Positions 5,461 to 6,307 of a stretch of 6,307 nucleotides of DNA are shown here, one piece after another. The notes below the pieces were generated by a model, which was not told the DNA's origin, did no database searches, and saw only the letters and a list, made by a program, of their open reading frames with translations. Origin of the DNA: Dehalococcoidia bacterium (GTDB lineage: Bacteria; Chloroflexota; Dehalococcoidia; GIF9; AB-539-J10); contig JAUWGZ010000070.1 in NCBI GenBank assembly GCA_030606165.1, positions 1 through 6,307 on the forward strand, written 5' to 3'. Numbering within the stretch: the stretch's first letter is position 1; each line of letters begins with the position of its first letter. The position numbers were made by a program, and so were the translations under genes.

Positions 5461-5490
5461 CCTATACTATATCATCCTCCGCACTTTCAA
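5461..5490 (-). promoter_or_regulatory. Possible promoter for the DUF169 gene
   Basis: On the minus strand TTGAAA (5490-5485), 18 nt, then TATAGG (5466-5461, four of six). Nearby TATAGT and TAGTAT boxes give less good spacing. The leader would be about 75 nt and include the CACAGT dyad. Confidence 0.35.
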
Positions 5491-5595
5491 GCATGTTTGG
5501 CGTGTGAGCCAAGCCACCCAGAATTTTACGGCGTCTCTCACCCCATATCAACCCTCACCTGCTAAAAATTTACAGCAATGGGAGCCAAACCGTGC

Positions 5596-5625
5596 TTGAC
5601 AGACTGATTAAAATTATGGTAAAAC
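5596..5625 (+). promoter_or_regulatory. Predicted promoter for had
   Basis: A perfect -35 TTGACA (5596-5601), an 18-nt spacer and TAAAAC (5620-5625, four of six) preceded by an extended -10 TG (5617-5618). The start would be near 5632, giving a leader of about 115 nt that contains a short ORF. Confidence 0.5.
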
Positions 5626-5670
5626 ACATTCGGATTTTGGGAAAACCAAACTGGCGCTAGTGGGGAGGTG

Positions 5671-5730
5671 ATGAACCTGCTAAATGTGAAGGGTCGAGCT
5701 TTGTCTTTTGGATTTATCAACAGACTGTAG
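5671..5730 (+). CDS. Candidate 19-residue leader ORF before had
   Basis: ATG 5671 opens MNLLNVKGRALSFGFINRL, ending at TAG 5728-5730, 17 nt before the had ATG and just ahead of its SD. GGAGGTGAT (5664-5672) matches nine bases of the 16S anti-SD complement, but it runs into the ATG, so the spacing is only 2 nt from GGAGG. The peptide resembles nothing I recognise. It could be a leader peptide, or the strong SD could serve another purpose. Confidence 0.3.
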   Translation: MNLLNVKGRALSFGFINRL

Positions 5731-5747
5731 AGTAAGGAGTGAGAATT

Positions 5748-6307
5748 ATGGCAAAAATACCGGACAAAATTGAAACCTGGCAGATGGTAGAGCCGGGCAA
5801 ACTGAAGAGGGTAAGCATTGACGTCCCTGAGCTTAAACCCGGCGAAGTGCTGGTTGAAATTGCTGGCTGCGGGGTATGCCATACCGACCTGGGCTATTTC
5901 TATGATGGTGTGCCCACGGTCAACAAACCGCCACTGACCCTGGGGCATGAAATCAGCGGCACGGTAATAGCCGGCGATGAAAAATGGCTAGGCAAGGAAG
6001 TAATTATACCGGCGGTGATGCCGTGCAATAACTGTCCCATTTGTGCTGCTGGAAGGGGCAACCGCTGCCTGGCGCAGAAGATGCCGGGGAATAGCATGGG
6101 GATTTACGGCGGTTTTTCCAGCCATATTGTCGTCCCTGCCCAAGATTTTTGTCAGATTCCGGATAGGAAGGGGATAGACCTTTCGCATTTCGCAGTGATT
6201 GCCGATGCGGTAACCTCCCCATATCAGGCAGCAATGAGGGCTGAGGTTAAACCCGGGGATTTAACCATCATTGTCGGGGTTACCGGCGGTCTTGGTGTAT
6301 ATGCCAC
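5748..6307 (+). CDS. had: 6-hydroxycyclohex-1-ene-1-carbonyl-CoA dehydrogenase, N-terminal half (3' end outside window)
   Basis: Had is an NAD-dependent, zinc-containing medium-chain dehydrogenase that oxidises 6-hydroxycyclohex-1-ene-1-carbonyl-CoA to the 6-oxo compound in anaerobic benzoyl-CoA degradation. The first 186 residues are present of an expected 360 or so. Seen: the GroES-like fold with CGVCHTDLGYFYDG (41-54), catalytic-zinc ligands Cys44, His67 and Glu68 (in LGHEISG), and structural-zinc cysteines 93, 96, 99 and 107. The run PAVMPC, GGFSSHIVVPA (121-131) and ADAVTSPYQAAM (152-163) is characteristic of Had rather than general alcohol dehydrogenases. The nucleotide-binding loop IVGVTGGLG (175-183) begins the Rossmann fold. 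The ATG has AAGGAG (5734-5739) 8 nt upstream. The substrate assignment rests on remembered family motifs; a related cyclic acyl-CoA or alcohol dehydrogenase is the alternative. Oah, bamR/dch or reductase genes would be expected downstream. Confidence 0.87.
   Translation, partial: MAKIPDKIETWQMVEPGKLKRVSIDVPELKPGEVLVEIAGCGVCHTDLGYFYDGVPTVNKPPLTLGHEISGTVIAGDEKWLGKEVIIPAVMPCNNCPICAAGRGNRCLAQKMPGNSMGIYGGFSSHIVVPAQDFCQIPDRKGIDLSHFAVIADAVTSPYQAAMRAEVKPGDLTIIVGVTGGLGVYA

Larger units (their letters stand above)
5378..5747. other. Divergent intergenic region between DUF169 and had
   Basis: A 370-nt spacer with no substantial gene. It holds predicted promoters in both directions, a dyad close to the DUF169 start, a 19-codon ORF before had, and two minor dyads: TTGGC/GCCAA (5497-5501 and 5508-5512) and TTTGG/CCAAA (5636-5640 and 5646-5650). 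Longer open frames crossing it have no family likeness. Confidence 0.6.

Noticed and set aside
5273..5599. Plus-strand frame of 108 codons across the DUF169 start and spacer
   Set aside because: It runs through the DUF169 SD and both promoter regions, has no SD of note and no recognisable motifs.
5562..6234. Several minus-strand frames opposite had
   Set aside because: They are antisense to the well-supported dehydrogenase reading frame and reflect its codon pattern.
1..6307. CRISPR array, insertion sequence or defence system
   Set aside because: No spaced direct repeats, transposase frames or terminal inverted repeats were seen on either strand.

Overview
The window reads as a chromosomal segment of an anaerobic bacterium with moderate G+C. 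It holds the end of a ferrous-iron transporter gene, two histidine-biosynthesis genes, a three-gene ribosomal-protein operon, two conserved but uncharacterised genes (DUF1385 and DUF169), and the start of a dehydrogenase of anaerobic benzoyl-CoA degradation. The lineage cannot be fixed from sequence alone. bL27 begins directly at MAHKKGGGST with no cleavable N-terminal extension, and no prp/ysxB gene lies between rplU and rpmA. Both points argue against a typical Firmicute. The order rplU-rpmA-rpmE-DUF1385, together with DUF169 and an aromatic-degradation gene, would suit an uncultured Chloroflexota (Dehalococcoidia-like) anaerobe. That placement is inference from memory of gene orders.

Layout. 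Positions 1-808 (+) are the C-terminal part of FeoB, truncated by the window edge. After one in-frame TAG and 9 nt, the same frame continues (818-1192) as an extra FeoB-type Gate domain. A weak hairpin and a sigma70-like promoter lead to hisA (+, 1385-2101). After a 110-nt gap containing a strong stem-loop comes hisI (+, 2212-2532). Convergent to it is a DUF1385/YqhQ-family membrane protein (-, 2557-3453) with its own promoter and a candidate 18-codon leader ORF. The operon rplU-rpmA-rpmE (-, 4495-3718) has a good promoter. A DUF169 gene (-, 4622-5377) is divergent from had (+, from 5748), which runs off the window. Their shared 370-nt spacer carries promoters for both directions, a dyad, and a short leader ORF.

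The genes belong to separate modules: iron uptake, histidine steps 3-4, the 50S subunit, and aromatic catabolism. The most notable signals lie at gene edges. These are the FeoB/Gate in-frame stop, a probable AUU start codon for rplU supported by both promoter and Shine-Dalgarno (SD) position, mutually exclusive hairpins around the hisI SD, and two candidate leader peptides. No CRISPR array, tRNA, rRNA, insertion sequence or complete novel defence-type system is visible.
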